A DNA stretch of 64,000 nucleotides, from positions 1-64,000 of the forward strand of contig JALHMS010000010.1 in NCBI GenBank assembly GCA_022843925.1, written 5' to 3'. Origin of the DNA: Burkholderiales bacterium (lineage in GTDB: Bacteria > Pseudomonadota > Gammaproteobacteria > Burkholderiales > Ga0077523). Shown here in pieces: positions 55,370 to 64,000 of this stretch. The notes under the pieces are model-generated. The model was given only the letters and a program-made list of their open reading frames with translations. It made no database searches and was not told the origin of the DNA. Numbering within the stretch: the first letter of the stretch is position 1; every line of letters begins with the position of its first letter. Made by a program: the position numbers and the translations under genes.

Positions 55370-55915
55370 ATGCAGAAGGCGAAGCAGGGCTTCCTGTTCG
55401 CGGCCGTCGCCATGGCGGCCCTGGCCGCCGGGCTGTTCTTCCGGTCGTCGGACGAGCACGTGACGACGACGGTCCAGCCGGCACCGGCCGGCGTCATGGC
55501 AACGGCCCTGTCCACGACCGAAGGCGGCAAGGCGAAGCTGGACGACTGGAAGGGCAAGGTGCTCGTCGTGAATTTCTGGGCGACCTGGTGCGCGCCGTGC
55601 CGGAAGGAGATCCCGGAGTTCGTCAGGATGCAGTCGCGCCTCGGCGGTGACGGGCTGCAATTCATCGGGATCGCCATCGACGAGATGGACAAGGTCCAGG
55701 CCTACGCGCGCGAGGCCGGCATCAACTACCCGCTGCTCGTGGGCGAGATCGACGCCGTGGAAGTCTCCCGGGCCTTCGGCAACGAGATGGGGGCGCTGCC
55801 CTTCACGGTGATCATCGACCGGACCGGACAGGTGGTCCGCACCGAACTGGGCGGCACGAACGAGGCGCGTCTCGCTCCGGTGGTCGAGGCGCTCCTGAAG
55901 ACGCCAGCCAGTTGA
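55370..55915 (+). CDS. TlpA-family membrane-anchored thioredoxin-like protein
   Basis: The 181-residue protein has an N-terminal membrane anchor (GFLFAAVAMAALAAGLFF) and a thioredoxin/AhpC-TSA domain with the active-site WCAPC and the cis-proline region GALPFTVI. It works as a periplasmic reductant, for example in cytochrome c maturation. Immediately upstream (48 bases) is the lone DsbD alpha domain, which would normally deliver electrons to such a protein. Confidence 0.93.
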   Translation: MQKAKQGFLFAAVAMAALAAGLFFRSSDEHVTTTVQPAPAGVMATALSTTEGGKAKLDDWKGKVLVVNFWATWCAPCRKEIPEFVRMQSRLGGDGLQFIGIAIDEMDKVQAYAREAGINYPLLVGEIDAVEVSRAFGNEMGALPFTVIIDRTGQVVRTELGGTNEARLAPVVEALLKTPAS

Positions 55916-56190
55916 AACCTGCCCGGCAGAGGGCGGAATCCGGTCGAAAACCCGCCAACTGTCGCCAACGCCGACGATCGCAAGGCCAATGTCCGAGGTT
56001 CGGCATCCAGGCGTCCCGGTCCGGATCGACGCACCGCTGATCGATACGAATCGGCTGCGGACCGGTTGACGAAGAACCTCACAAACCGGCCAATTCTCGG
56101 GATCTTCTGGACAACCGCGGAAAAACTGCGGCAAACTCCTTCGATATTGCCCAGTCGAGATCGGGCACAGGCACTGTGGAGATCGCATCG

Positions 56191-56628
56191 ATGGCGCGAA
56201 AGGTTCTGGTCCTGCACGGCCCCAACCTTAACCTCCTCGGGCGGCGCGAGCCGGAGAAGTACGGCTCGACAACCCTGGACGAGATCAACCACGGCCTCGT
56301 CGAAAAGGGGCGCCAGTCGGGTGCCTTGGTGGAGACCTTCCAGAGCAACAGCGAGGCCGACCTCGTGGAGCGGGTGCAGCAGTTGATGGATGCGCCCGTC
56401 GATTTCGTCATCATCAATCCGGCGGCCTTCACCCACACCAGCGTCGCCATCCGGGATGCCCTTGCTGCCGTGCGCGTGCCTTTCATGGAAGTGCACCTCA
56501 GCAACGTGTTCGCCAGGGAGCCGTTCCGGCATCACTCCTATTTCACCGATCTCGCGGTGGGCATGATCTGCGGCCTGGGGCCGCGCGGCTACGAACTGGC
56601 ACTCGAGTACGCACTCGGGCGCCCCTGA
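56191..56628 (+). CDS. aroQ: 3-dehydroquinate dehydratase, type II
   Basis: The 145-residue enzyme dehydrates 3-dehydroquinate in the shikimate pathway. Type II signature [17 protein letters not shown] is at the start and VEVHLSN-type [20 protein letters not shown] follows. ATG 56191 matches the usual N-terminus ([12 protein letters not shown]) and has GGAG 9 bases upstream. The frame can be extended to GTG 56176. The 275-base gap before it holds a small hairpin, CCGC...GCGG, but no clear promoter. Confidence 0.95.
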   Translation: MARKVLVLHGPNLNLLGRREPEKYGSTTLDEINHGLVEKGRQSGALVETFQSNSEADLVERVQQLMDAPVDFVIINPAAFTHTSVAIRDALAAVRVPFMEVHLSNVFAREPFRHHSYFTDLAVGMICGLGPRGYELALEYALGRP

Positions 56629-56644
56629 ATCCGAGGAGCTTCCC

Positions 56645-57145
56645 ATGGATCTTCGCAAGGTGAAGGCCCTGATCGACCTGGTCGAGAAATCCGGCATCTC
56701 CGAACTCGAGATCACCGAGGGCGAGGAGAAGGTGCGCATCTCCCGCGCGCCTCTCGCCCAGACCGTGCAGATGACCCACATGCTTCCCCAGCACATGGCG
56801 CAGATGCAACCGATGGCGCTTCCGCCTGCCGCGCCGGCCGCGTCCGCAGCAACGCCCGCGGAACTGGAAGCCCGGATCACTGCCGCCGAAGCGGCTGCCG
56901 TGGAAGCCGAGGGGCACCCGGTGAAATCGCCGATGGTCGGGACGTTCTACCGATCCGCGTCCCCGGGCGGAAAACCGTTCGTCGAGGTAGGTCAGACGGT
57001 CTCCGAGGGCGACACGCTGTGCATCATCGAGGCCATGAAGCTGTTGAACGAGATCGAGTCCGACAAGAGCGGCGTGGTGAAAGCCGTGCTGGTCGAGAAC
57101 GGTCAGCCGGTCGAGTACGGCGAGCCGCTGGTGATCATCGGCTAG
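56645..57145 (+). CDS. accB: Biotin carboxyl carrier protein of acetyl-CoA carboxylase
   Basis: The 166-residue protein carries biotin on Lys132 in [11 protein letters not shown] proline/alanine-rich linker (about 55-80) follows an N-terminal helical domain and the C-terminal biotinyl domain has [14 protein letters not shown]. With AccC it carries out the first half of acetyl-CoA carboxylation for fatty-acid synthesis. It starts 16 bases after aroQ and lies 111 bases before accC. Confidence 0.96.
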   Translation: MDLRKVKALIDLVEKSGISELEITEGEEKVRISRAPLAQTVQMTHMLPQHMAQMQPMALPPAAPAASAATPAELEARITAAEAAAVEAEGHPVKSPMVGTFYRSASPGGKPFVEVGQTVSEGDTLCIIEAMKLLNEIESDKSGVVKAVLVENGQPVEYGEPLVIIG

Positions 57146-57256
57146 CAGGCCGGACGCCGGATCGCCGCCTCCGGGCGTGCGCTCCCGCCCGACCCGACCG
57201 CCGCTGAGCCCCACCAGGCCCCGTCGCCCCGTCCTCCACGCGCGGAACCCCGACCC

Positions 57257-58612
57257 ATGTTCGAAAAGATTCTCATCGCCAACCGGGGCGAGATCGCCCT
57301 CAGGATCCAGCGCGCCTGCCGCGAACTGGGCGTGAAGACCGTGGCAGTCCACTCCGAGGCCGACGCCGACGCCAAATACGTCCGGCTCGCCGACGAATCC
57401 GTCTGCATCGGCCCCGCCCAATCGTCCGCCAGTTACCTCAACGTGCCGGCGATCATCAGCGCGGCCGAGGTCACCGATGCCGAGGCGATCCATCCCGGCT
57501 ACGGATTCCTGTCCGAGAACGCGGACTTCGCCGAGCGCGTCGAGAAGAGCGGATTCGTGTTCATCGGGCCACGTCCGGAGACGATCCGGCTGATGGGCGA
57601 CAAGGTGAGCGCGAAGAACGCGATGCTGAAGGCCGGCGTGCCTGTGGTACCTGGCGTCGACGGTGCCCTGCCGGATGATCCCCAGGAGATCATCCGGATC
57701 GCGCGGTCGATCGGCTACCCGGTGATCATCAAGGCCTCCGGCGGCGGTGGCGGCCGCGGGATGCGCGTGGTGTACACGGAAGCGGCGCTCCTCAACGGCG
57801 TCAACACGACCCGTGCGGAGGCCGGCGCCGCCTTCGGCAACCCCACGGTCTACATCGAGAAGTTCCTCGAGAATCCGCGCCACATCGAGGTCCAGGTGCT
57901 GGCGGACGAGTACCGCAACGCGGTGTCCCTCGGCACGCGCGACTGCTCGATGCAACGCCGCCACCAGAAGGTCGTCGAGGAGGCGCCTGCGCCCGGACTC
58001 ACCGCACGCGAAGTCGCCAGGATCGGTGATCGCTGCGCCGAGGCCTGCCGCAAGATCGCGTATCGGGGCGCCGGCACGTTCGAGTTCCTGTACGAGAAGG
58101 GCGAGTTCTTCTTCATCGAGATGAACACCCGGGTGCAGGTGGAGCACCCCGTCACCGAGATGATCACCGGCATCGACATCGTCCAGTCGCAACTGCGGAT
58201 CGCGGCCGGCGAGAAACTGCCCTTCAAGCAGCGGGACATCCAGTCCCACGGCCATGCCATCGAGTGCCGCATCAATGCGGAACACCCCTACAAGTTCACC
58301 CCATCGCCCGGGCGCATCACATCGTGGCACGTGCCTGGCGGGCCGGGCATCCGGGTCGATTCGCACGCCTTCGCGAACTACATCGTCCCGCCCTACTACG
58401 ATTCGCTCATCGGCAAGCTGATCGCCTACGGCGACACGCGCGAACAGGCCATCGCGCGCATGCGCATCGCGCTGTCCGAGATGGTGGTCGAGGGGATCCT
58501 GACGAACCTCCCGCTGCACCAGGAGATCATGCTGGACGGCGAGTTCGTGCGTGGCGGCACCAGCATCCACTACCTGGAGCAGAAGCTCGCCCAGGCCAGT
58601 CGGGGCGAGTGA
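57257..58612 (+). CDS. accC: Biotin carboxylase subunit of acetyl-CoA carboxylase
   Basis: The 451-residue ATP-grasp enzyme carboxylates biotin on AccB. Markers include [22 protein letters not shown], the glycine-rich loop [11 protein letters not shown], the catalytic [16 protein letters not shown] and the C-terminal YDSLIGKLI. Length is normal. prmA begins 10 bases after its stop. Confidence 0.97.
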   Translation: MFEKILIANRGEIALRIQRACRELGVKTVAVHSEADADAKYVRLADESVCIGPAQSSASYLNVPAIISAAEVTDAEAIHPGYGFLSENADFAERVEKSGFVFIGPRPETIRLMGDKVSAKNAMLKAGVPVVPGVDGALPDDPQEIIRIARSIGYPVIIKASGGGGGRGMRVVYTEAALLNGVNTTRAEAGAAFGNPTVYIEKFLENPRHIEVQVLADEYRNAVSLGTRDCSMQRRHQKVVEEAPAPGLTAREVARIGDRCAEACRKIAYRGAGTFEFLYEKGEFFFIEMNTRVQVEHPVTEMITGIDIVQSQLRIAAGEKLPFKQRDIQSHGHAIECRINAEHPYKFTPSPGRITSWHVPGGPGIRVDSHAFANYIVPPYYDSLIGKLIAYGDTREQAIARMRIALSEMVVEGILTNLPLHQEIMLDGEFVRGGTSIHYLEQKLAQASRGE

Positions 58613-58622
58613 GCGCAGCTCC

Positions 58623-59507
58623 ATGACCTGGCGTCGCGTCCTGTTCGTCGTGAGTGCGGCAGACGCCGAGCGGGTCTCCGATGCCCTGATGGATGCGGGC
58701 GCACTGTCGGTCGACGCCGCCGACGCGGCCGCCGGCACCGCGGACGAAGAACCGATCTTCGGGGAGCCAGGCTCCGCCGCCACCCCGTGGCCCGAGACGC
58801 GGCTCGCGGCCCTCTTCTCCGACGACGCGCCGGCGGAAGCGCTCGCCCGACGGGCGTGCGGGTCCGCGGGTGTTCCGGCGCCGGCGATGACTCTGGAAGT
58901 CGTCGACGACGAGGACTGGGTGCGTCTCACCCAGAGCCAGTTCGCCCCGATCCGCATCTCCGACCGCCTGTGGATCGTACCCACATGGTGCGATCCACCC
59001 GAACCGGGTGCGATCTCCCTGCGGCTGGATCCGGGTCTGGCCTTCGGGACGGGCAGTCATCCGACCACGCGCCTCTGCCTGGGCTGGCTCGACCGGCATC
59101 TGCCACCCGGCGCGACCGTCATCGACTACGGCTGCGGGTCCGGCGTCCTCGCCGTCGCGGCCGGATTGCTGGGCGCGGGTCGGGTCGTCGGCATCGACAT
59201 CGACCCCCAGGCGGTGACGGCAAGCCGGGACAACGCGCTCGCCAATGGCGTGGCCGCCGAGTTCCACGACGCGCGTCCGGTGGCCCTGCCGCCCGCCGAC
59301 GTCGTCGTGGCGAACATCCTCGCAAACCCGCTGCGCGTGCTGGCCCCCCTGTTGATCGGTCTCGTGAAACCCGGCGGACACATCGTGCTCTCCGGCATCC
59401 TCGAGGGACAGGCCGACGCCGTCATGGACGCCTATTCCCCGGCGATCGCCTTCGAAGCACCAGCCCGCGAGGACGGCTGGATCTGCCTTCAGGGCGTCCG
59501 CCGCTGA
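58623..59507 (+). CDS. prmA: Ribosomal protein L11 methyltransferase
   Basis: The 294-residue SAM-dependent enzyme trimethylates L11 lysines. A small N-terminal domain precedes the Rossmann core with GTGSHPTTRLCL and VIDYGCGSGVLAVAA, then the NILANPL motif. ATG 58623 (MTWRRVLFVV) is used. It follows accC and precedes the zinc-ribbon protein, an order common in this class. Confidence 0.95.
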   Translation: MTWRRVLFVVSAADAERVSDALMDAGALSVDAADAAAGTADEEPIFGEPGSAATPWPETRLAALFSDDAPAEALARRACGSAGVPAPAMTLEVVDDEDWVRLTQSQFAPIRISDRLWIVPTWCDPPEPGAISLRLDPGLAFGTGSHPTTRLCLGWLDRHLPPGATVIDYGCGSGVLAVAAGLLGAGRVVGIDIDPQAVTASRDNALANGVAAEFHDARPVALPPADVVVANILANPLRVLAPLLIGLVKPGGHIVLSGILEGQADAVMDAYSPAIAFEAPAREDGWICLQGVRR

Positions 59508-59517
59508 GACCTCCGCC

Positions 59518-60573
59518 ATGAGCATGCACACCCGCTGCACGCACTGCGAAGCCGTGTTCCGGGTGACGTTGCTCCAGTTGCAATCCTCGAGCGGGCGGGT
59601 GCGATGCGGGGTCTGCCGCGAGGTCTTCGATGCGTTCGTGCACCTCCGCGCAGCCGACCCGCCCCCGCCGGAAACCGCCCCGCTTCCGCGGATCGATGTC
59701 CCGGACGAACCGTCTCCGCCGGGCGATCCCGGGGGGGAATCCCCGGTCGTCCGGGATGCAGAGCCCCGAGACGATCCGGAGGCCTGCGCGGATGGACTGG
59801 AAACGCCGGCGGAGCAGCCCCCCGCGATGGCGGGTGACACCGCGGCGGCGGAGACACCGCCCGGTGACCGCGACGCGTTCGTCATGGAGGAGATCGGCGG
59901 ATCCGCACCGCCGGAGGGTGAACCGGTCATCGTCCCGGTCGAAGACACGCCGGGGGAAGCCGAAGGATGGCCATCCGACGACGAGGCTGAAGGCGACCCG
60001 TCCGGGACCGTCGCGCATGGCGCGGGCATCGACAGCGCAGCCGCTGCCGACATCCTCGCACCCCGGCTGGCGGTTCCCCCGCCGCCGGCGCGGCGGCAAC
60101 GCTGGCCGCTCATCGCAGGGGTCTCTGCCGCCGTGCTCCTGCTGGCCGGTCAGGCCACGTACCGGTTCCGTACGCCGATCGCGACGTCGCTGCCGGCGCT
60201 GAGGCCGGCACTCGAGAGGGCATGCGCGGTGGCCGGATGCGAGATCCCCCTTCCCCGACTTCCCGAACGGCTCGTCATCGAGACCTCGGACCTGCAGGCC
60301 CTCGATCCGTCGCGTCCGAACCGGGTCGTCCTTGCGATGACCGTGCGCAATGCAGCAACCATGGCCCAGGCCTACCCGATGCTGGAGCTGTCGTTGACCG
60401 ATGCGCGCGACAAGCTGACCGCGCGCAAGGTGTTCGGCCCGGACGAGTACCTCGATCCGCCGCCGGCGAAGGGCAGTGGCCTGGGTGCGGATGCGGAGTT
60501 CTCCGTCAGGATGCAACTCGACATCGGCGACATCGAGGCGTCCGGCTACCGCCTCTACCTCTTTCACCGCTGA
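59518..60573 (+). CDS. Zinc-ribbon and DUF3426 membrane protein
   Basis: The 351-residue protein starts with an MJ0042-type zinc ribbon (CTHCEAVFRV ... VRCGVCREVFDA; four Cys at residues about 6-39), a long acidic, proline-rich linker (about 50-185), one transmembrane helix (about 196-216) and a C-terminal DUF3426 domain (RPNRVVLAMTVRNAA; VFGPDEYLDPP). Function is unknown; it is found after prmA throughout betaproteobacteria. Confidence 0.9.
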   Translation: MSMHTRCTHCEAVFRVTLLQLQSSSGRVRCGVCREVFDAFVHLRAADPPPPETAPLPRIDVPDEPSPPGDPGGESPVVRDAEPRDDPEACADGLETPAEQPPAMAGDTAAAETPPGDRDAFVMEEIGGSAPPEGEPVIVPVEDTPGEAEGWPSDDEAEGDPSGTVAHGAGIDSAAAADILAPRLAVPPPPARRQRWPLIAGVSAAVLLLAGQATYRFRTPIATSLPALRPALERACAVAGCEIPLPRLPERLVIETSDLQALDPSRPNRVVLAMTVRNAATMAQAYPMLELSLTDARDKLTARKVFGPDEYLDPPPAKGSGLGADAEFSVRMQLDIGDIEASGYRLYLFHR

Positions 60574-60750
60574 TCCCCTGTCTGCCGCAGACGCGGCCAT
60601 CCGCGCGCGCAGACCACCGTCGTCGTCTTCGTTGTCGCACCGCGGCACGCTTGGCATACTCGGTAGCCGGACTGCACAGCGATGCATGCACCGATCCTCC
60701 GGTCGCCCCGGATTCCCCACCTCGAATCACCCCACCAGGAGAGCCCATCC

Positions 60751-61251
60751 ATGGCCACCGTCACCTTGAAAGGCAGCCCCGTCCCCGTTGCAGGCACGCT
60801 TCCCGGCACCGGCAGCATCGCGCCCGACTTCAGTCTCGCCGGGAAGGACCTCGCCGATGTCTCGCTGGCCGCCTGGGCCGGCAAGCGGAAGGTGCTGAAC
60901 ATCGTACCGAGCCTGGACACGCCGACCTGCCAGAAGTCGACGCGCGTGTTCAACGAGAAGGCGTCCTCCATGGGCAACTCGGTGGTCCTCGTGATCGCGG
61001 CCGACCTGCCGTTCGCGATGGCCCGTTTCTGCGGCGCCGAGGGACTGTCCAATGTCGTCACCCTCTCGACGTTCCGTGACAAGGGCTTCCACGGGAAGTA
61101 TGGCGTCGACATCACCGACGGTCCGCTGCGGGGCCTCACGGCGCGCGCCGTGGTGGTCCTCGACGAAAACAACAAGGTGCTGCACTCGCAGCTGGTTCCC
61201 GAGATCGCCGACGAGCCGGACTACGACGCGGCGCTGCAAGCGCTGAAGTGA
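60751..61251 (+). CDS. tpx: Thiol peroxidase
   Basis: The 166-residue peroxiredoxin removes peroxides with thioredoxin. The peroxidatic Cys is in [12 protein letters not shown] and the resolving Cys is in RFCGAEGL, as in 2-Cys Tpx proteins. ATG 60751 has AGGAGAG upstream; an extended frame starting 60682 is not used. The 177 bases before it hold no supported gene. Confidence 0.95.
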   Translation: MATVTLKGSPVPVAGTLPGTGSIAPDFSLAGKDLADVSLAAWAGKRKVLNIVPSLDTPTCQKSTRVFNEKASSMGNSVVLVIAADLPFAMARFCGAEGLSNVVTLSTFRDKGFHGKYGVDITDGPLRGLTARAVVVLDENNKVLHSQLVPEIADEPDYDAALQALK

Positions 61252-61363
61252 TCCGCGGGCGCCGGGAGCTTTTCAGCGCGCACCCGGCGCATCGACCGCA
61301 TCGGTGCGATACGGCCGACTTGCGCTCGCCAACATCCAAGCCAAAGTCATCGAAAACACCCCC

Positions 61364-61660
61364 ATGCCCGCCTATTTCATAGCGAACATCGACATCACGG
61401 ACCCTGTGGGCTTCGAAACCTACCGCTCGCTCGTCGCGCCGACGATCAACGCAGCCGGAGGACGCTACCGGGTACGCGGCGGCACCGTCCAGGTGCTGGA
61501 AGGCCAGTGGCAGCCGAAACGCCTAGTGATGCTGGAGTTCGAAACGATGGCGGCCGCGCTGCAATGGTACGAATCGGATGCATACGCTCCGGTGAAAGCG
61601 ATCCGGCAACGCACCGCCATCAGCGATGTAGTCATCGTCGAGGGCCTGCCCCCTGCCTGA
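61364..61660 (+). CDS. DUF1330 family protein
   Basis: The 98-residue protein has the DUF1330 pattern: AYFIANIDITDPVGFETYRS, YRVRGGTVQVLEG and MLEFETMAAALQWYES. These are small ferredoxin-fold (dimeric alpha-beta barrel) proteins of unknown biochemistry. ATG 61364 is used; the frame extends to 61304. Confidence 0.9.
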   Translation: MPAYFIANIDITDPVGFETYRSLVAPTINAAGGRYRVRGGTVQVLEGQWQPKRLVMLEFETMAAALQWYESDAYAPVKAIRQRTAISDVVIVEGLPPA

Positions 61661-61806
61661 GGCCTGACCGGGCGACCCTGATTTCCGGGCGTATTGCGCC
61701 GCTGGCACGATCGGCGCTTTCCCCACCCAAGCTTGGCCGTCCACACGGGCTGACGGGGCGTGTTTCGGAAAACAATCATAGACTTTCGAATGAATTGTCG
61801 TAACAT

Positions 61807-61822
61807 GTCGAAGTCTTTCGAC
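61807..61822. repeat. Perfect inverted repeat upstream of the CHASE2 kinase gene
   Basis: GTCGAA and TTCGAC are separated by GTCT. A related direct copy, GACTTTCGA, lies at 61781-61789. The surrounding 61661-61863 gap is richer in A and T than its neighbours and is probably the control region of the kinase gene. Confidence 0.45.
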
Positions 61823-61863
61823 TAACTGCCTAAAAGAGAATGAAATAAGGCGGCGCATCCAGG

Positions 61864-64000
61864 ATGTCTAAGCTCGGAATCTGGAAGTCGGACTGGTTTC
61901 TGGCGACGGTGATCACCGTCGTCATGTTTGCGTTCGTCCAGAGCGAATGGATCCAGGGCCTGGAACGCAAGGCCTACGACGTGGGTCTCCGCGCCACCGG
62001 CGGCGCCCCCAGCGACCGCATCGCGGTCATCGCCATCGACGAACAGAGCATCGCGAACATCGGGCGCTGGCCCTGGCCCCGCGATGTTCACGCCCGGATG
62101 ATCGATGCCCTGGCCCAGGCCAAGGCCAAGGTCGTCGCCCACACGGTGCTCTTTTCGGAACCGCAGCTCGACCCCGGCCTGGCGTACGTCAACAAGCTGG
62201 TCGAGGCATACCAAGCCCTGCCAGACGCCACCAAGGAGTCTCTCGTCTCCATGGCGGGTGTCCTGGCCGAGGCCGAACAGAACCTGAACACCGACCGCCG
62301 GCTGGCCGCATCGATCGCTTCGGCCGGCAACGTGGTGCTGCCGCTCGCGTTCCAGCTGGGCGAGCCGCGCGGGAATCCCGACCAGGCACTTCCCGAGTTC
62401 GTACTGAAGAGCAATCTCGCAAACGTCGAGGACCGCATCGGCGCCGCTGGCGCAGGCAACTACCCCCCCGCCACGAACAACGCGCTGTTCCCCCTCGACA
62501 TGCTCGGCAAGGGCGCCGCTGGCGTCGGCCACGTGAACGTCTCCCAGGACGTCGACGGCAGCATCCGCTTCGAGCCGCTCGTACTGCGCTACTACGACAA
62601 CTTCTTCCCGTCCCTTTCCCTCATGGTGGCAGCCCGCAGCCTCAACCTGCCGCCCAAGGACATCCAGATCCGGCTGGGCGAGGGCGTGCAGCTCGGCAAG
62701 CTCGAGATCCAGACCGATCCGGCGCTGCAGATGTACACGTACTTCTACAAGGACACGGACGGACGACCCGCCTTCCAGGTGGATTCGTTCTACGACGTGA
62801 TCAGCGGCAAGATCCCCCTCGACAAGTACCGCGACAAGATCGTGCTGATCGGCGCGACGGCCCTCGGCGTGGGCACGGCCCAGGTGACGCCGGTCTCCAA
62901 CGCGATGCCGCCGGTGCTCTCGCTGGCGCACTCGGTGTCGAGCATCCTCCAGGAGAACTTCTTCGTCGCGCCTTCGTGGGGCATCGCGGTGACCCTGGGA
63001 CTCTTCGTGGCAGTGGGCGCGTATCTCGCGCTGCTGCTTCCCCGGATGAAGGCGGCCCTCGCCGCGATCGTGACGGCAGGCCTCGTGGTGGCCCTGGTGG
63101 TCGTGCACTTCGTCCTCATGACGAGCCAGCAGATGTGGATCCCGCTGATGGCGCCGGTCGTCCTGCTCATCGTCGGCCACCTCGCGCTCACGACGAAACG
63201 GTTCCTGGTGACCGAGCGCGGCAAGGCGAAGTCGGATCTCGAATCGGCGGAGTCCAACCGGATGCTGGGTCTCGCCTTCCAAGGTCAGGGCCAGCTCGAC
63301 ATGGCCTTCGACAAGTTCCGCAAGTGTCCGCTCGACGACATGTTGATGGACAACCTCTACAACCTCGCGCTCGATTTCGAACGCAAGCGTCAGTTCAACA
63401 AGGCCCAATCCGTGTACGAATACATGGGCGGCCACAATCCCAAGTTCCGCGATCTGGAGCAGAAGCTGTCCCGCGCCAAGCAGATGTCCGAGACGGTCAT
63501 CCTCGGCGGGTCGAGCGGTCGCACGAACGCCTCGATGCTCACAGGGGAAGGGCAGGTGGAGAAGCCGATGCTCGGTCGCTACCAGATCGAGAAGGAACTC
63601 GGCAAGGGCGCGATGGGCGTGGTCTACCTCGGCAAGGACCCCAAGATCGGCCGCGTCGTGGCCATCAAGACGATGGCGCTGTCTCAGGAGTTCGAGGCGG
63701 ACGAACTGCAGGACGTGAAGGAACGGTTCTTCCGCGAAGCCGAGACCGCCGGCCGACTGAATCACCCGCACATCGTCACCATCTACGACGCCGGCGAGGA
63801 GCACGACCTCGCCTACATCGCGATGGAGTTCCTGACGGGTCGAGACCTCGCGCCGCACACGAAGGCGGCGTCGCTGTTGCCGCTGCCGAAGACCATGAGC
63901 ATCATCGCCAGGGTGGCCGAGGCCCTCGACTATGCCCATCGCCAGAACGTCGTCCACCGGGACATCAAGCCGGCGAACATCATGTACGACCCGGCGACCG
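61864..64000 (+). CDS. CHASE2-domain serine/threonine protein kinase (partial, 3' end missing)
   Basis: The first 712 codons are in the window. One N-terminal transmembrane helix (about 11-27) is followed by a periplasmic CHASE2 domain (about 28-365, with IAVIAIDEQSIANIGRWPWPR near 56-76), then three helices (about 372-393, 397-420, 427-445). A tetratricopeptide-like stretch (about 465-535) follows, then a Hanks-type kinase domain: glycine loop GKGAMG at 580-585, ATP-binding Lys602 in VAIK and the catalytic loop HRDIKPAN at 698-705. The DFG motif and the rest of the domain lie beyond base 64000. The enzyme would sense an envelope signal and phosphorylate Ser/Thr in the cytoplasm. It starts at ATG 61864. 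Confidence 0.92.
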   Translation, partial: MSKLGIWKSDWFLATVITVVMFAFVQSEWIQGLERKAYDVGLRATGGAPSDRIAVIAIDEQSIANIGRWPWPRDVHARMIDALAQAKAKVVAHTVLFSEPQLDPGLAYVNKLVEAYQALPDATKESLVSMAGVLAEAEQNLNTDRRLAASIASAGNVVLPLAFQLGEPRGNPDQALPEFVLKSNLANVEDRIGAAGAGNYPPATNNALFPLDMLGKGAAGVGHVNVSQDVDGSIRFEPLVLRYYDNFFPSLSLMVAARSLNLPPKDIQIRLGEGVQLGKLEIQTDPALQMYTYFYKDTDGRPAFQVDSFYDVISGKIPLDKYRDKIVLIGATALGVGTAQVTPVSNAMPPVLSLAHSVSSILQENFFVAPSWGIAVTLGLFVAVGAYLALLLPRMKAALAAIVTAGLVVALVVVHFVLMTSQQMWIPLMAPVVLLIVGHLALTTKRFLVTERGKAKSDLESAESNRMLGLAFQGQGQLDMAFDKFRKCPLDDMLMDNLYNLALDFERKRQFNKAQSVYEYMGGHNPKFRDLEQKLSRAKQMSETVILGGSSGRTNASMLTGEGQVEKPMLGRYQIEKELGKGAMGVVYLGKDPKIGRVVAIKTMALSQEFEADELQDVKERFFREAETAGRLNHPHIVTIYDAGEEHDLAYIAMEFLTGRDLAPHTKAASLLPLPKTMSIIARVAEALDYAHRQNVVHRDIKPANIMYDPAT

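Noticed and set aside
56066-56096. TTGACG and CAATTC as an aroQ promoter
   Set aside because: The possible -10 matches poorly and lies at the wrong distance (19-base spacer), so the pair is not supported.

Overview
The window is high-GC, tightly packed DNA with the gene content of a betaproteobacterium. Indicators are the argH / algZ-algR / hemCDXY locus, the cutA-dsbD-tlpA-aroQ-accB-accC-prmA-zinc-ribbon locus, a type II secretion cluster with gspC divergent from the rest, an acidithiobacillus-type gshA beside gshB, and several TAGAAT-like -10 boxes. I saw no tRNA, rRNA, CRISPR array, insertion sequence or integrase. No gap between genes exceeds 300 bases; the longest are 10393-10668, 55916-56190, 26194-26443 and 61661-61863.

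Region 1 (1-10392, all minus strand) is a one-carbon block. In transcription order it holds mgdA-mgdB-mgdC-mgdD (a heterotetrameric sarcosine-oxidase-like N-methylglutamate dehydrogenase), gmaS (gamma-glutamylmethylamide synthetase), mgsA-mgsB-mgsC (N-methylglutamate synthase), an XRE-cupin regulator and the start of purU. This is the full gene set of the N-methylglutamate route for methylamine oxidation. gmaS carries an in-frame TAG at codon 109, where a single C-to-T change from CAG would explain it, so the first step may be broken or the base may be wrong.

Region 2 (10669-12932, plus) is gshA-gshB, head to head with the one-carbon operon. Region 3 (12997-26193, minus) is a co-directional run: a branched-chain amino-acid-type ABC transporter (binding protein, livH, livM, livG, livF) behind a good sigma-70 promoter, then a 1319-residue GGDEF/EAL protein, a transsulfuration-type PLP enzyme, dsbB and a second GGDEF/EAL protein.

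Region 4 (26444-36906) has argH on the minus strand, divergent from the LytS/LytTR-type pair algZ-algR, followed by hemC-hemD-hemX-hemY with overlapping start and stop codons, then ppc. The argH-algZ gap contains short direct repeats spaced in whole helical turns.

Region 5 (37044-52352) begins with a FecR-domain secreted protein. The type II secretion genes follow on the minus strand (gspG-H-I-J-K-L-M-N-D-E-F in transcription order), with gspC divergent on plus. Convergent with gspC is a 1074-residue lipoprotein with four c-type haem motifs and PKD-like domains, preceded on its own strand by an outer-membrane beta-barrel gene.

Region 6 (52446-64000) has a ferredoxin-type reductase on minus, then on plus an SDR-type epimerase, cutA, a DsbD N-terminal domain encoded alone, tlpA, aroQ, accB, accC, prmA, a zinc-ribbon DUF3426 protein, tpx, a DUF1330 protein, and a CHASE2 serine/threonine kinase cut off by the window end. 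Most long open frames antisense to these genes are GC-driven shadows and were left out.
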